Assembly: GCA_002917075.1 (NCBI GenBank)
Contig: NTMA01000008.1
Span: 248,001-312,000, forward strand
From: Hawksworthiomyces lignivorus
Taxonomy: Eukaryota; Ascomycota; Sordariomycetes; Ophiostomatales; Ophiostomataceae
Direction of reading: 5' to 3'
Length of the DNA stretch: 64,000 nucleotides
Below the pieces are notes generated by a model that saw only the letters and a program-made list of their open reading frames with translations, made no database searches and was not told the origin of the DNA. This document shows positions 1-12,028 of the stretch, in pieces; positions within the stretch are counted from its first letter, which is position 1; the number at the start of each line of letters is the position of its first letter. Made by a program: the position numbers and the translations under genes.

Positions 1-3000
1 GTTAGTTCACCCCAATTTTTGCCTCCGTCGATACTTGAACAGGTTGTCAGCCCGGAAGGGCTCGCATCCTCTCTGTTGGTCCGGGTCTGGCCGATTGGCT
101 TGCGAAACGGAAGACTCGGTCCAGGGGGGCGCGAACGAGATGCTGGATTTCCGGCATGTTGGATTTCTATTGGGAAACACACGATGCTGCAGCATGCGCA
201 GCACTTTGATGTGAATGGGAACACCTATTTCGTACTCGTATGCGATGCAACAGAAATACGGCAGGGATGGGTCAGGAACAGACATGAGGCAAGCCTGGCA
301 CAAAAAATTGAAGAAAATTTTTTTGCATTCTGTGCTATTCCATTTTCTGTTCCTGGTAATATTCCACTCGCTCGGCGCTGAATGGACGGGAGGCAAAAAC
401 CAAAGAGAGCCAAAAAGGGAATTTAGTATTAGCAATCAAATGGACCCATGGACATTCCCCAGTTTTCCCACGTGGAAAACGTGAGCCAGGGGTCAGGGGC
501 AGGGCTCGCCCTGCTGGGAACAACTGCCTAGCCGAGATTTGTCCAGGCCAGGCACTTCTTTCGACGGAAGATACGTTGCATATTCTTTTTATTTGCTTTT
601 CTTTTGTTGCGCACCCCTTTTTTACGCATTCATTCTAGAGCAGCATGCCTATGAGGTGGCCGGAAACCTTTTTTTCAGCAACTTCAAGACGTGCGTATGT
701 ACCAAATTATGTCCTTGAATGTAAACCAGGTCTTGCATCTGTCTCCTGGAATGCGCCGTGGCGTCACATTAGCCATAATTGTTCTCCGTATTCAGAATCC
801 CTCCAAGCACTCGCAGCCTTCCCCTGGTCCTCTTTCATAGCAGAAACAAGGAGATGCAGTCAGCCTGCATCAGTCTTACATTTATTGCGGCGCTATTGGC
901 GGCTGTATAAAGCCTCTCCGCAGAGCTTGAAGTGTGTCCCTTGAAGATGGCGTTTTCCTTTTCCTTCAGTAGCCAGCGTGTAGTTGCCATTCTCGTCCTT
1001 GTGAAACTTACAATAGATGGCGGCAGCGTGCTTCCTGCCAGACTGGCGTGTTGCTTGATTTGGGTCAAGACATTGACGCTTGGGTGCAGGCTTAGAATGC
1101 CATCTAAATTCAAAAGCGCGCTTTGCTAGCGTCGATTCGACAGTCAGCTTCCGCATGGGACTACAAAACGTGCAGAAGCTGGCAGCTGTCCAGCTTATGG
1201 CGGAAAGATTCCAGGTGGCCTGAGCGCACCAAGGCCAAGTGTCTCGATGAGAACCTGACGGCAATATTGATTTCGACATTGGTCTGGCGATTGAGTTGCT
1301 GGAGCAAGATGTGCGCAGCCTGCTACTTCTGAAGGGCATTAGAGCTGAGAGAGAACAAGTGAATCTCGCATATCTGTTTCAATTTGGGGCAATTGACTGC
1401 TCTACCTTGTCTCCGTCTGCCTTTCCGCATACAAAATAGCAAACAAACGGAAAGCAGTTTGAGGCATCTCGTATCATATATCCATTATGACGTGACAAAC
1501 GCCACCGCACCTCTGCTGCCCCAAACAATCAGTCCTTGCCTCTGGCACGAAACATCTGGCGCCGCATATCTGCTGCAGCTACCTCTAGGCACTGCTGCTG
1601 CTTTACCAGGAACAGCTCGCCGTCCGTTGGCGACTCCATGTGTGCCCCGTATCTAACAAGCAGTAGCCTACAATGCTAAACAGGTTTTCCTTAGTGCATA
1701 GCGGAACTTAGTACATGGCGGAATATCGCCGTACCGCGGCTTTGGTCCCAGACGGGGGACCAAGTTCGGCGCACTACAAACCCGACCACGGCGGCGGCGC
1801 AAAAGACTAGCCGCTGCAAGAGGGCTCCACCGCTCTGTGCCGCCGGCCATAAGGTACGCTACGGGCCCCTTGGGGCAAACTCGCGTGGCTGGCAATGGAA
1901 CTAGTACACCGCCTTTGAGCGTGTAGGCAGATCGATCCAATCCGTAGCTCCGCTCACGACACACATCTCCTTGTCAGGAACAAGAGAGGAAAAGGCTCCG
2001 AAAATGAAGCTTCCTTCCGTAAAAGAGCAAGACAAAATCAACGCTCAGGAGTGGTACGTTGACTTGCGGCTCACCTCGTTCTGCGCAAAAGGAGCACCCA
2101 GGCATATCAGAAGGGGTTCTTCCAATTCCATCAGAAGAGCGCCAGCCATTTTTAGCTACAGAAAAAGGATCTCAACACGGCAACCCCTGGGACCGCTATA
2201 GTACGATGTATTAAGAATGATAGCGTTCTATGTGGGTACGGAGGCTAATGAATAAGCAGCTTCGAGAAGAACTTAAAAAATATCAAGGTATGAGACTCCG
2301 TACTCCGTAGGATTAGTTGTTGGGGATCCCCTTGGAATGAGATGTGGAGCCAATCTGATAATTAAGTGAAATTGAAACGGTGGTATTAGGTGCAAAATGA
2401 ATGAGTAATTTAGGCCTGTAAATATTTTCTAGCCCTAAAAGAAGGCAAGCAATTAGGGGTGCTCTAATATGAAAAACCATCTTGATTTTGTGCTTCTTGC
2501 GTAGTACTTTGTGCTCTCATCTAGCCTGGCTCATCGACCATGTTTACTTGCTATGGTATGGCATTTGTATGCCAAACACGAAGCAGAAACGGTACTGTGG
2601 GTACTTCGAATATTGATGAGCTCCTTTCCCAGCAATGCAGGAAGCGAATATTATATTCACATACCGCTGCATGCTGAACAGCACATTGTTTTCTTCATCT
2701 GATCGCGTTACTTCTATTTCCTCATTTTTCATTTCTTTTTTTCTTTCCTCTTGGATTCTTTATGTGGTACCGTTTTCTTGCGCCCATGTTGTGTACGATA
2801 CAATACTTTTCCCTATTAAGCAATGCCTCTTCTGGAATTATTCGGTGCATTATTGGTTCGCCACTGGCTGCGCGTGGTTTTGGTCCCAAAGAGACAACTT
2901 TTGGCTCAATGTCTCAGTGGCCGTGGAAGGGCGTTTTGCCACCTCCTGAGCCCCGTGCTCGTACCTGCAGTAGTATGCGTGGCATTTGCCCTATTTTGAC

Positions 3001-4204
3001 TCTTCCCCCGGTCAGATTATTTACGACGGATGGACGTCTGCGTGCGTAATGTGTCCTCGTTTAGAGAGCACGTTCCAGCAGCCCCGCGCTTCATCTCGCC
3101 TAGACGAGCAGGTTTCAATCATTTCCCGGCTTTGTGGAGCACTACATCGTAAAAAAAAAAATTTTCCTTTTTTCTTTTTTCAATTTGGCCGCCTTCTGCC
3201 AGGCTTCTACCCGCCTTCTTTAATTGTTCTGGAACAATTCTTCCCGAAAACGTGAAAAGACCCTCCCACTAAAAAGGCATCTCGCAATGTTGAGCCGTGC
3301 TTTTTTTCATCTTACCCCTTTACCTAGTCCACCAGAGAAGAGAAGGGGGGGCGAACATCTCGACGTCGGCGAACTGGCCGTCGCAGTGGNNNNNNNNNNN
3401 NNNNNGGGGGGGGGGGGGGGTGTCTGCATCATACCAAGTCACAGAATACGAGAACTCATCGCCTTCTTTATTTATTTTGTTGAGTTTATTTCATATTTTG
3501 CTCTATTTTGGAATGATGGCTGCCGAGGATGACATTCTGCCATGACACGTCACATGCGTGCCCTGTTACCGTTTTCTGTCTCGGTGAAGCGCCGTTTCGT
3601 ATCGATTTTTCGGATCGCCCTAATCGTCCCATGCTGGTCACATCTGGTCACCTGGCCAAGCGTGGTGACGACGATCGATGTTTTGGTTTTTTGTTCTAGG
3701 CTGCTCACGAGACCATGTCGTAGTTGGAATAAGGACAGACGGGCTGCCAGTAATGTCGCAAAACGGAGACCCAGGTTTTCTTTTTCTTCTCTCTCTCTGA
3801 TTTCCGACCTCTGGCGACTCCGGAATGACAGAGCCTGAGCACGACATCATTGCCACCGCGTAGGGACCAGTCAGTGCGGTTGACTGCAGCCGCCTTCCTG
3901 TGCTGTGCCTGAGGAGAAGCAATGTGTTTTGAAGGCTATTCCTGTATGAGGGTACGAGCTGCATAATCTCTTCCACTCGCTTCCGTATGACGAGGGGAGT
4001 AAAGAAGGCAAGTGGTCTCCTGTACCACCTGTAATGATGTAACCCAAGGAAAGAATGAGTTTGGCCAAGGTCGTGGCGCGTTTGAGCAGAGCCTGCAATC
4101 CTGCTTTTGTCCGTAAGATAGATGAATGTGCATTCGCATTGGCCCTGAGCATTCGCAGCTCGAGCGGGACCCGATGTAGATTGCATGCCATTAGTTTTTC
4201 ACTT
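1..4204. other. No recognisable gene
   Basis: I can support no gene here. The longest frames are a minus-strand frame at 893-1339 and a plus-strand frame at 1971-2201. Neither shows a domain, and base composition drops to AT-rich stretches between 2200 and 2800. The 3.6-4.2 kb part lies just 3' of the minus-strand gene that ends at 4205 and probably includes its 3' UTR. A short GC-rich island lies around 1700-1900. Confidence 0.5.
3390..3405. other. Assembly gap (16 N) abutting a poly-G run
   Basis: Sixteen unresolved bases are followed directly by 15 consecutive G (3406-3420). The homopolymer probably stopped the read or assembly, so the true length is unknown and any frame crossing it is meaningless. 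Confidence 0.95.
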
Positions 4205-5453
4205 TCAAGGCGCATCATCCTCATCAGCGGAGCCCTGCGGCATCTGCGTAGAGGCGATCCAGTTCTCCATCGCTGCCAGGCCGGCGGGCTTCCTCGCTGC
4301 TGCGGCGGCGCTCGCGGACGGCGCGGCGCTGCTGCTCGGGGATGCTGTTGCACCGCTGGCGCCTCCCGCCGCAGTGCGCTGCTGCTGCTGGGACGACAGC
4401 ATGGTCTGGATGCTGCGGCCGCCGCGGGGGACGCCGCGCTGCTTGACCACGAGGCAGAGGACGCGGCCGTAAATGGCGAACCCCTCGTAGATGACGTCCA
4501 CGGCGAGCTTCTTCTTCTTGCGGCCGTCGTCTGCCGTGTCCAAGTCTGCGTCTGCAGCAGTCAGCCGGGACCGCTTGGCAGGCGGCCGGTGCAGGTCGTC
4601 ATCGTCGAGCTCTTCCTCGTCGTTCTCGCTTACAAACAGGGAGTCGTCGGAGTCCTCATCGTTGTCGTTTGCGTTGCCTGCGTCGCCTGCGCCGCCGGGC
4701 CCGCCGTCAGAGTCGCTCTCATCCAGAGAGACGACCTCGTGCTGCTGCCGCCGCCGCCGCTTGGATCGGCGCGTGCCGTACGCATCGCTCTCGTCGCCGT
4801 CGCCGTCGTGCGCCTGCTGCGCCTCACGGATGTCTGGGATGTCATTCAGCAGCACAGGCTTCTCCTCGTCGCTGTCGTCGCGCAACAGGTGGGGCGGCGG
4901 GCCAGAAGCGACCAGCGGGACTTCGCCGTCCTCGTCCACCTCTACGCGCATGCCACCAGCCGCATCGACATCAGCGTCGACGTCGATGGGCGCGTCGCGC
5001 GCGGCCCCCGTCAGCCGGCTCGAGTTGGACACGAGCCGCGTCTGCGTCTTGTCACGGACTCGCCGGTGCTTGTAGAGCAGCGAGTGGCGCGTGTCCGTCT
5101 CGGTCAGGAAGAGCGAGACCTCAAAGTCCTCTGGGTGGCACGGTCAGCTGTCACGTCTCAAAAACGAGGTAAGGATGGGCTTTGAGTAACTGCAGTAGCT
5201 GCCTCTGCTGCGCACCTTCGACCAGAACGTCCCGGATGGCGCCCTTCTTCTTGGTGCCCTTCTTGCGAGACCGCTCTCGCTCCTCCATCAGCTTGGGCAG
5301 CACCAGCGGCCGCACGCTCTCTATGACGCGCGGCAGAACCGGATCGCGTGGGTTCAGCAGCCACGACTGGACCAGGGCCGGGTTGTCGACGTAGATGCGG
5401 CACTCCAGCACCGAGTACTTGGTAATGCGGAGGTAGCGGCGGAGGGGGGCCAT
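4205..5453 (-). CDS. Conserved acidic nuclear-type protein, function not recognised
   Basis: Model complement(join(4205..5130,5216..5453)), 387 aa. The 85-nt intron has a GTGCGC donor and a CTGAC branch just before CAG. Splicing joins DVLVE to EDFEVSLFL, whereas reading through reaches stops. The start ATG (5453) opens MAPLRRYLRI; a GTG lies just upstream but has no ATG. The N-terminal ~110 residues look globular and well conserved in style (a nucleic-acid or complex-binding role is only a guess). Residues from ~130 on are disordered, with Asp/Glu/Ser-rich tracts and basic clusters such as TRRSKRRRR that could act as a nuclear signal. The tail is Ala/Ser-rich with a poly-Gln stretch. It is divergent from the tRNA-synthetase gene, with ~410 bp between starts. 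I do not recognise the family by name. Confidence 0.75.
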
Positions 5454-5862
5454 CGTGCGAGTCACGGCGCTCGGTTGGCTATTTGTAGGAAATCTCTGAC
5501 CGTAGAGCCTTCGCTGCTGGCAGTGATGTGCTGTAATAATGAATGCTGGCTCTTTGCCACCTGGTGAGCGTGTGACGCTGCAGCCTTGTGAGCCACTCGT
5601 AATGTTATGTTGTGTCTAGATGCATAAATTTCGTGATGACGTTAGGCGGGTTGTCTGAAATGTGGGGTAGCAGCAACGAACGGTCCACTAAAGTGGCGGC
5701 GATTGAGTTAACTATCACAGCTCTAAAAAATTGTCGGATGCTCAGGTACTGCAGAACGTCTCTTCACAACACCACCGCATACTTCTCAACCTCGACGCCA
5801 GCTCCCCGGAAACCATTGGCACATTCGTCTCTCGCAGCCCACATTATGCGGCTGCTGGGAAC
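5454..5862. promoter_or_regulatory. Divergent spacer between the acidic-protein gene and ILE-tRNA synthetase gene
   Basis: This spacer separates two head-to-head genes and must hold both promoters. It also contains, from ATG 5738, an Arg/Ser/Thr-rich reading frame that looks like a mitochondrial presequence but is out of frame with the downstream synthetase (see that entry). Confidence 0.45.
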
Positions 5863-6658
5863 ATGGCAAAGTCATGGGCATCGACGCTGAGGCTGCCCAA
5901 ATCCACATTTCCGTGCGTATCCACCGTACAGCTTCTGGAGCTCTCACAGAGAACGTCCTGCTAACGGCATCGGCTCCAGACCCCGCCCCCTACCTGAGCT
6001 CCGCCCAGCGTACCTCAAGCGAAGCACCGACGAGTTTTACAAGTGGCAAGAGACCAACCGACCGGCAGCCAATCCCTTTATAGTCCACGATGGTCCGCCC
6101 TACGCCAACGGCAGCCTGCACGTCGGCCATGCGCTCAACAAGATCCTCAAGGACATGACCCTGCGTGTCAAGGTCCAGCAGGGTCGCCGCGTGCGCTACG
6201 TGCCGGGATGGGACTGCCACGGCCTGCCAATCGAGCTGAAGGCCTTGGCAGCGGCATCCACCACCTCCGACGGGACAGCGCTGCCGCCCGTGGCCATCCG
6301 CAAGGCGGCCCGCGACCTGGCCTCGCGCACCATCCTCGATCAGATGAAAGAGTTCCGCAGCTTCGGCGTCATGGCCGACTGGGACGCGCGCTGGACCACT
6401 ATGGATCCGGCGTACGAGGTGCGCCAGCTGCGGCTGTTCCAGCAGCTCGTGGAGAAGGGCCTCATCTACCGGCGCTACAAGCCCGTGTACTGGTCGCCGT
6501 CGTCGCGCACGGCGCTGGCTGAGGCCGAGCTGGAGTACAACGAAAACCACATCTCGACGGCGGCATTTGTCAAGTTTCCTCTTCTCTCCGAGAGCGGGGA
6601 GAAGGAGGGAATCCGCCTACCCGGCTACGATGGGCGTGGGGCGCGCCTATCGGTGGTG

Positions 6659-6693
<35 letters not shown>

Positions 6694-9085
6694 CGAGGCA
6701 GTCGCGGTGCACCGCGACTTTGACTACGCGGTGGTGCAGCTGGGCGACGGCGACGATGGCATCAGCGAGCACGCGATCGTGGCCGAGTCGTGCTTAGAGT
6801 CGTTTGCGCGCATCTGCTACCCCGAGGAGGGCACGCCGCTGCCGACGGTGGTGGCGCGCGGCGTGCGCGGCGCCGACCTGCTGCGGCTGCGCTACATGAA
6901 CCCGCTGCGGGGCAGTCGCGCGGGGCCGCAGCCGATCCTGCACGCGGACTTTGTAGTGGCAGGGTCGGGCACGGGGCTGGTGCACGTGGCGCCGGGCCAC
7001 GGCTTCGACGACTACGACCTGTGCGCGGGGCACGGGCTGCCGGTGCCGGTGCCCGTGGACGACGCGGGGCGATTCACGGCTGAGGCGTACCCGGATGACC
7101 CAGCGCGGCTGGAGGGCCAGCACGTGCAGGGGGCGGGCGGGGCGGCGGTGCTGGAGCTGCTGGGCGGCGCGGGGGCGGTGGTGGCGACGCACGCGTTCCG
7201 CCACAAGTACCCGTACGACTGGCGCACCAAGCAGCCGATTGTGATCCGGGCGACGGCGCAGTGGTTCGCCGACGTGGCGGCCGTCAAGGCGCCGGCCGTG
7301 GCCAGCCTGGCGGCGGTGCGCTTTGTGCCGCCGGGGGGCCGCACGCGCCTGGCCAGCTTCGTCCAGGGCCGCAGCGAGTGGTGCATCTCGCGCCAGCGCG
7401 CCTGGGGCGTGCCCATCCCCGCCCTCTACGGCGACGACGGCAGCGTCGTGCTGACCGCCGACTCCGTCGCCCACATCCTCGGCGTCGTCGCCCAGCGCGG
7501 CGCCGACGCCTGGTGGGCCGACCCCGCCGACGACCCCGCCTGGGTCCCGCCCGCCTTGCGCGCCGCCAACCCGGCCGTCGCCTACCGCCGCGGCGCCGAT
7601 ACTATGGACGTCTGGTTCGACAGCGGCAGCAGCTGGGCGCAGGCTGTCGACTCTAACGGTGGTGGCGGTGTTCAGGCTGACGTCTACCTAGAGGGCTCGG
7701 ACCAGCACCGCGGCTGGTTCCAGTCGAGCCTGCTGACGCGCGTAGCCGCGCTGTACCGCGCGCATGAGGCGAAGGAGGGCAGCAGCGGCTCGCCCTCCTC
7801 CTCTTCGGCGATGGAAGAAGACACAGCTACCCTGTCGCCGTTCAAGACGCTCGTCACCCACGGCTTCCTGCTAGACGGCGAGGGCAAGAAGATGTCCAAG
7901 TCCTTGGGCAACATTGTGACCGGAGCGCAGGTCATGGACGGCACGCTGCTGCCGCCGCTCAAACCTAAGAAGAACAAGGGCCGCGGAAAGGACAAAACCA
8001 AGGCCAAGGACGGACAGACCACACCTGCAAACAAGGCCGTCACCTACGACGCCCTCGGCCCGGACGCGCTGCGGCTCTGGGTCGCCGGCAGCGACTACAC
8101 GGGCGATGTCGTCATGAGCGAGACGGTGCTGCAGGCCACGCATGCCGCCCTGGTCAAGTACCGCGTCATCCTCAAGATGCTGCTGGGCTCGCTGCGCGCC
8201 GAGGCCCGCACCGCACCCCTAGCCGCCCTCGACCGCATCGCCCTACTGCAGCTGCGCGACGCCATGGCCGAGGTCGCCGCCCACTACGACCGCTTCGAGT
8301 TCTACCGCGGCGTCGCCGCCCTCAACCGCTGGCTGACCACCGACCTGTCCGCCTTCTACCTCGAGGCCGCTAAGGACCGCCTGTACTGCGCCGACGGCGG
8401 CGGCGTCCTGGAGCCCCTGTTCCTGGGCCTCACGCGCATGCTGGCCCCCGTCGTGCCCATGCTGGTCGAGGAGGCCTGGGACCACGCACCCGTCTGGCTG
8501 AAAGAGTAAGTTTTTTGCCGCCGAAGGGATATATACAGGCAGCTGACCAGAGGCTAATCTTTTTTTTTTTTTTTTTTTTTTTTTTTGGTTTCCAGAAGCC
8601 ACATCCACCCCCTACAGCAGCTGTATGATGCGCCCCTCTTTGATGAAAGTCAGCTGCAGGCAGGTAGCACAGGCGACGACGACTCCGCAGAGCTCCGCGC
8701 AGCTATCCCGGCCATCTTCGCAGCGCACGCCGCCGTCAAGGCTGCCCTCGAGGCCGCCCGCGGCGACAAGGTGCTGGGCTCATCGCTGCAGTGCTCCGTC
8801 GTGTTGCAGCTGCCCGAGGGCTCGGCCGCCCTAGTGCGCCTGCAGCCCTACGCTGGCGAGCTCGACAGCATGTTCGTCGTGTCCGCGCTGGCCCTCAACG
8901 CGCCCGTGCCCGCCGCTGACCAGGCCGCCTGGCGCTACAGCGCGCCCATCCAGCTGGACGGCGACGAGCAGGGAACCGCCTGGGTGCTGCCGCCGCAGCA
9001 GCACAAGTGCCCGCGGTGCTGGCGGTATGTGGCCGAGGAGGAGGACCACCTGTGCGACCGCTGCACCGACTTGGTGGTGGACTAA
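5863..9085 (+). CDS. ISM1: Isoleucyl-tRNA synthetase, mitochondrial
   Basis: Model join(5863..5912,5980..8505,8596..9085), 1021 aa, close to yeast Ism1. It charges mitochondrial tRNA-Ile with isoleucine. The class I HIGH motif reads HVGH (residues 64-67) within GPPYANGSLHVGHALNK, and KMSKS is at 654-658. A C-terminal Cys4 zinc finger is formed by C997, C1000, C1012 and C1015. Intron 1 (67 nt, GTGCGT..GCTAAC..CAG) restores LRLPKSTFPPRPLP. Intron 2 (90 nt) contains a 27-30 nt T run and joins VWLKE to SHIHPLQQLYD. A Lys-rich insert (PKKNKGRGKDKTKAKDG) follows the KMSKS loop. The start is uncertain: ATG 5863 gives no clear presequence. ATG 5738 opens a typical presequence in another frame; a 56-nt intron (GTACTG..CGCCAG) would connect it in frame but would remove most of that presequence. 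Confidence 0.95.
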
Positions 9086-9664
9086 TAGGAAGGAGAGATC
9101 AGATAAAAGGGGAATTACAAGAGATAGAAAACAAAGCAAAGAGTAGAAAAGCTGAAGAGATACGAGAGACGAACTGTACGATATTTACTAACAAAGAGCG
9201 GAATATGTACGCTATAGCGGAAGGGGAAAACAAGATAAAATAGACGAGAAGAGAATAGAAGATACCCTCTACTTTAAACCAAGGTCTACACTACGTAGGG
9301 AAAACAACATAAATACATTCAAACGTCAATGCTCTTTCTACTCTCATAAAGTGTAGAATATAACCACTTCTGGGCATCGCAGAACAGAAAAAAATCTTCA
9401 AGAACTCATCAGAACCTGCAGGTTACACGTTGTGATCGGTTGCTCTGTTGCTGGTGGCGGTCTTAATGTCTTAAAGCTGCCCCACCATAGCTGCATAGCA
9501 CATCTTTACAGCACGTATTAAGGAACTAAATCTAATTTTTATGACTCTGCCGTCATCACAATGCCAATAAAAGATGTGATAGCGGATCGCACATGCTCAC
9601 CAAATGGATATGGAAGCAGACGCACATTGAGATTGGATAGTGAAGCTGTAATACCTCGAATCTG
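9086..9664. other. Intergenic, no gene seen
   Basis: A purine-rich stretch (about 9088-9255) follows the synthetase stop and is probably 3' UTR. The rest is AT-rich upstream sequence of the folylpolyglutamate synthase gene. Confidence 0.5.
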
Positions 9665-11503
9665 ATGTCGTGGATTGGTACTATTATTTCCCAAGCGACA
9701 AGACGAACTCAAAAAGTTTCTAGGTTATCAGGACCTCTGCGGGCCTTCTCGAGTGAGGTAGGATTCAGACCGCGAGGAATACGAAACTTGCTTGGTCTGG
9801 CCGATATTGGAAGATCCTGCGGCCACAATAAATGTTTTTCAGGAGCTAGGCAACAGAAACGGCTTTTCAGAGTTACCATGTCGTCTTTGTCGGCAGGTCT
9901 TGGCAACACCGGTGGTGATGGCGCCCCGCTGGACTTTGCTGGCATGCCGCGTACCTATGCGAATGCCCTGCACCTCCTGTCGCTGCTGCCGACCAACCGC
10001 GACGTGACGTCTCTGTTTGAGACGACCCAGCAGCAGTCCGACGACCTCAACGCGCTCGCCATCCCAGAAGTGGTTGCGTGGCTGGCCCGCGCCGGCTACT
10101 CGGACCTGCCGCGCGACCTTGCGGGCCTGCGGTGCGTGCATGTGGCCGGGACCAAGGGAAAAGGGTCCGTCTGCGCGTTTGTGACGGCGATCTTGGTTGC
10201 AGCCTCGTCGTCGTCGGCCGGCGTCGGCCGCGTCGGCACCTACCTCTCGCCGCACGTCATCTCAGTGCGCGAGCGCATCTGGCTCGATGGCCAGCCCATC
10301 TCGCGCGACATCTTTGCAAAGTACACCTTTGAGATGTGGGAGCGGCTGAGCCGGGCGGCGGCGGCGGTCGACCCTGCCGACGGCAACCCGTACGGCCCGC
10401 ACACGAAGCCGTTCTACTTCCGCTTCCTGACGCTGCTGGCGCTGCACGTCTTTGTGCGCGAGGGGGTACGCTCCGCCGTCGTCGAGTGCGGCATCGGTGG
10501 CGAGTACGACGCCACCAACGTGCTGCCGGCGTCCTCTGTCACAGCGTCGGTTGTGACGCGCCTCGGCATCGACCACGTGGCCATGCTGGGCCACACGCTG
10601 CCGGAGATCGCGTGGAACAAGGCCGGCATCTTCAAGGAGGGCGTGGCGGCTTTTACGCTGCAGCAGCAGAATCAAGGAGAGGCCAATGACGAGACGGAGC
10701 CCGCGCTGGCGGTGCTGCGGGCGCGCGCCAGCGAGAAGAAAGCCAGCGCTCTGTACGAGTTGCCACCGGAGACTGTCGCACGCTGGCAGGGCGTGCCCGA
10801 CGCTGCGCTGCCGGGCGACTTCCAGAAGTACAACATGGCGCTCGCGGCGGCCGTGGCGCGGCACCATCTGCAGGTAGTGGCGGGCGAGACAGGCAGCGCC
10901 CAGAGCTGCGACGCGGATGACCTCGGTCCGTCCACCATGCCGGCCAGCTTCCGCGAAGCATTGGCAAAGGCGACCCTGCGCGGGCGCTGCGAGACGGTCT
11001 ACGATAGGCCGGAGAATGGCGGCTCCCCGGACACAGCGGCGGCCGCCGTGTGGCTAGTCGACGGCGCTCACACCGCGGACAGCCTGCGCGCCGTTGCGGC
11101 GCACTATGCCTCGCGGTGTGCCGCTGCAAGTGCTCCCAAGGTGGACGTGCCACTGCCTCCTCGCCACGTCCTCCTCTTTAGCGTGCGCGACCGCCAGCCC
11201 GGCGACCTCGTGCGCGCCGTAGTCGCCGGTGCGAGTGCAGGCGCGGACGGTTCTCCATCTGTCGTCTTCGATGACGCCGTGTTTGTGTTTCCGCCAGACT
11301 CTGCTGCGGCTCGCGCGGCGGCACTCGCGGCCATGGCCGAGGCAAGCCCTCGCACAGCCGCCAGCGCTTATGACGACGTCGCCGCCGCGGTACGTCGCAT
11401 CCGTGCGTTCTCTGCACCTCCGGCGCAGAGAGTGCTCGCGACGGGCAGTTTCGTTCTGGCGCGGGATGTACTACAAGAACTAGGGGTGGACGCAGATGAT
11501 TAG
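9665..11503 (+). CDS. MET7: Folylpolyglutamate synthase
   Basis: Intronless, 612 aa. It adds gamma-linked glutamates to tetrahydrofolates, retaining them in the cell and in mitochondria. The ATP-binding loop GTKGKGS is at 162-168, followed by the family signature TYLSPHVISVRERI and by GIGGEYDATNV and GIDHVAMLGHTLPEIAWNKAGI, which distinguish FPGS/dihydrofolate synthase ligases from Mur ligases. The C-terminal glutamate-ligase domain carries VWLVDGAHTADS. Two in-frame starts are plausible. ATG 9665 gives an Arg/Ser-rich extension (ATRRTQKVSRLSG...) resembling a mitochondrial presequence. ATG 9878 (residue 72), in the good context ACCATGT, gives a cytosolic form beginning just before the conserved PRTYANAL. 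This fits the dual location known for fungal and animal FPGS. Confidence 0.94.
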   Translation: MSWIGTIISQATRRTQKVSRLSGPLRAFSSEVGFRPRGIRNLLGLADIGRSCGHNKCFSGARQQKRLFRVTMSSLSAGLGNTGGDGAPLDFAGMPRTYANALHLLSLLPTNRDVTSLFETTQQQSDDLNALAIPEVVAWLARAGYSDLPRDLAGLRCVHVAGTKGKGSVCAFVTAILVAASSSSAGVGRVGTYLSPHVISVRERIWLDGQPISRDIFAKYTFEMWERLSRAAAAVDPADGNPYGPHTKPFYFRFLTLLALHVFVREGVRSAVVECGIGGEYDATNVLPASSVTASVVTRLGIDHVAMLGHTLPEIAWNKAGIFKEGVAAFTLQQQNQGEANDETEPALAVLRARASEKKASALYELPPETVARWQGVPDAALPGDFQKYNMALAAAVARHHLQVVAGETGSAQSCDADDLGPSTMPASFREALAKATLRGRCETVYDRPENGGSPDTAAAAVWLVDGAHTADSLRAVAAHYASRCAAASAPKVDVPLPPRHVLLFSVRDRQPGDLVRAVVAGASAGADGSPSVVFDDAVFVFPPDSAAARAAALAAMAEASPRTAASAYDDVAAAVRRIRAFSAPPAQRVLATGSFVLARDVLQELGVDADD

Positions 11504-12028
11504 GCTCTCTTACAAGAGGAACTTGAGTCAGTTTACTCCGCCATAAGGTCTAGTATTTTATGTGTTTAAATGATCTTGTCCCGGCATCTTTCTCTTAGCC
11601 ATGATCTACTTGAATTTTCTCGAAGATATCCTAGCTTAGATAATCAGAAGTGTGGTCTTGTAAAATTAATATACAACTGTAATGTCGTGAGGTCATGTAT
11701 CCATCCATCTTGCCTACTTCTGCAGCGCATATATTCGATCTTATGTTCCTTTGGGGATCCGCCGTGTTTTGGCTAATCATGACATTCTTAGATGTTTGTG
11801 GACTGATAAGCAATGTATCATGCTCGAGCCCCTTTGTGTTAAGAGATGACCTCTAGTAAGTACATAAAGTTTTTCTTCTAAGTTAGGATATAGAACAATG
11901 ACTGCTCTGCTTGGGTGTCTGTTAAGAAAGCCTGGGAGGCGAATAGGCAGCTTTTTTTTGGAATTTCGAAGTACGGTGATTAGACATCTTAATTAAATTA
12001 GATGCTTAATTTCTTTAACAATAAGCAA
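11504..12028. other. Intergenic, no gene seen
   Basis: AT-rich sequence between the FPGS stop and the tRNA gene. Only short frames without domain features are present. Confidence 0.5.

Noticed and set aside
893..1339. Minus-strand frame with KHAAAIYCKFHKDENGNYTL
   Set aside because: The segment looks protein-like, but I recognise no family, see no neighbouring exons and no consistent start, so I do not call a gene.
4055..5185. 376-codon plus-strand frame opposite the acidic-protein gene
   Set aside because: Val/Arg/Leu repeats mirror the Asp/Glu/Ser codons of the minus-strand protein; the minus model has a conserved-looking start, a good intron and a single stop.
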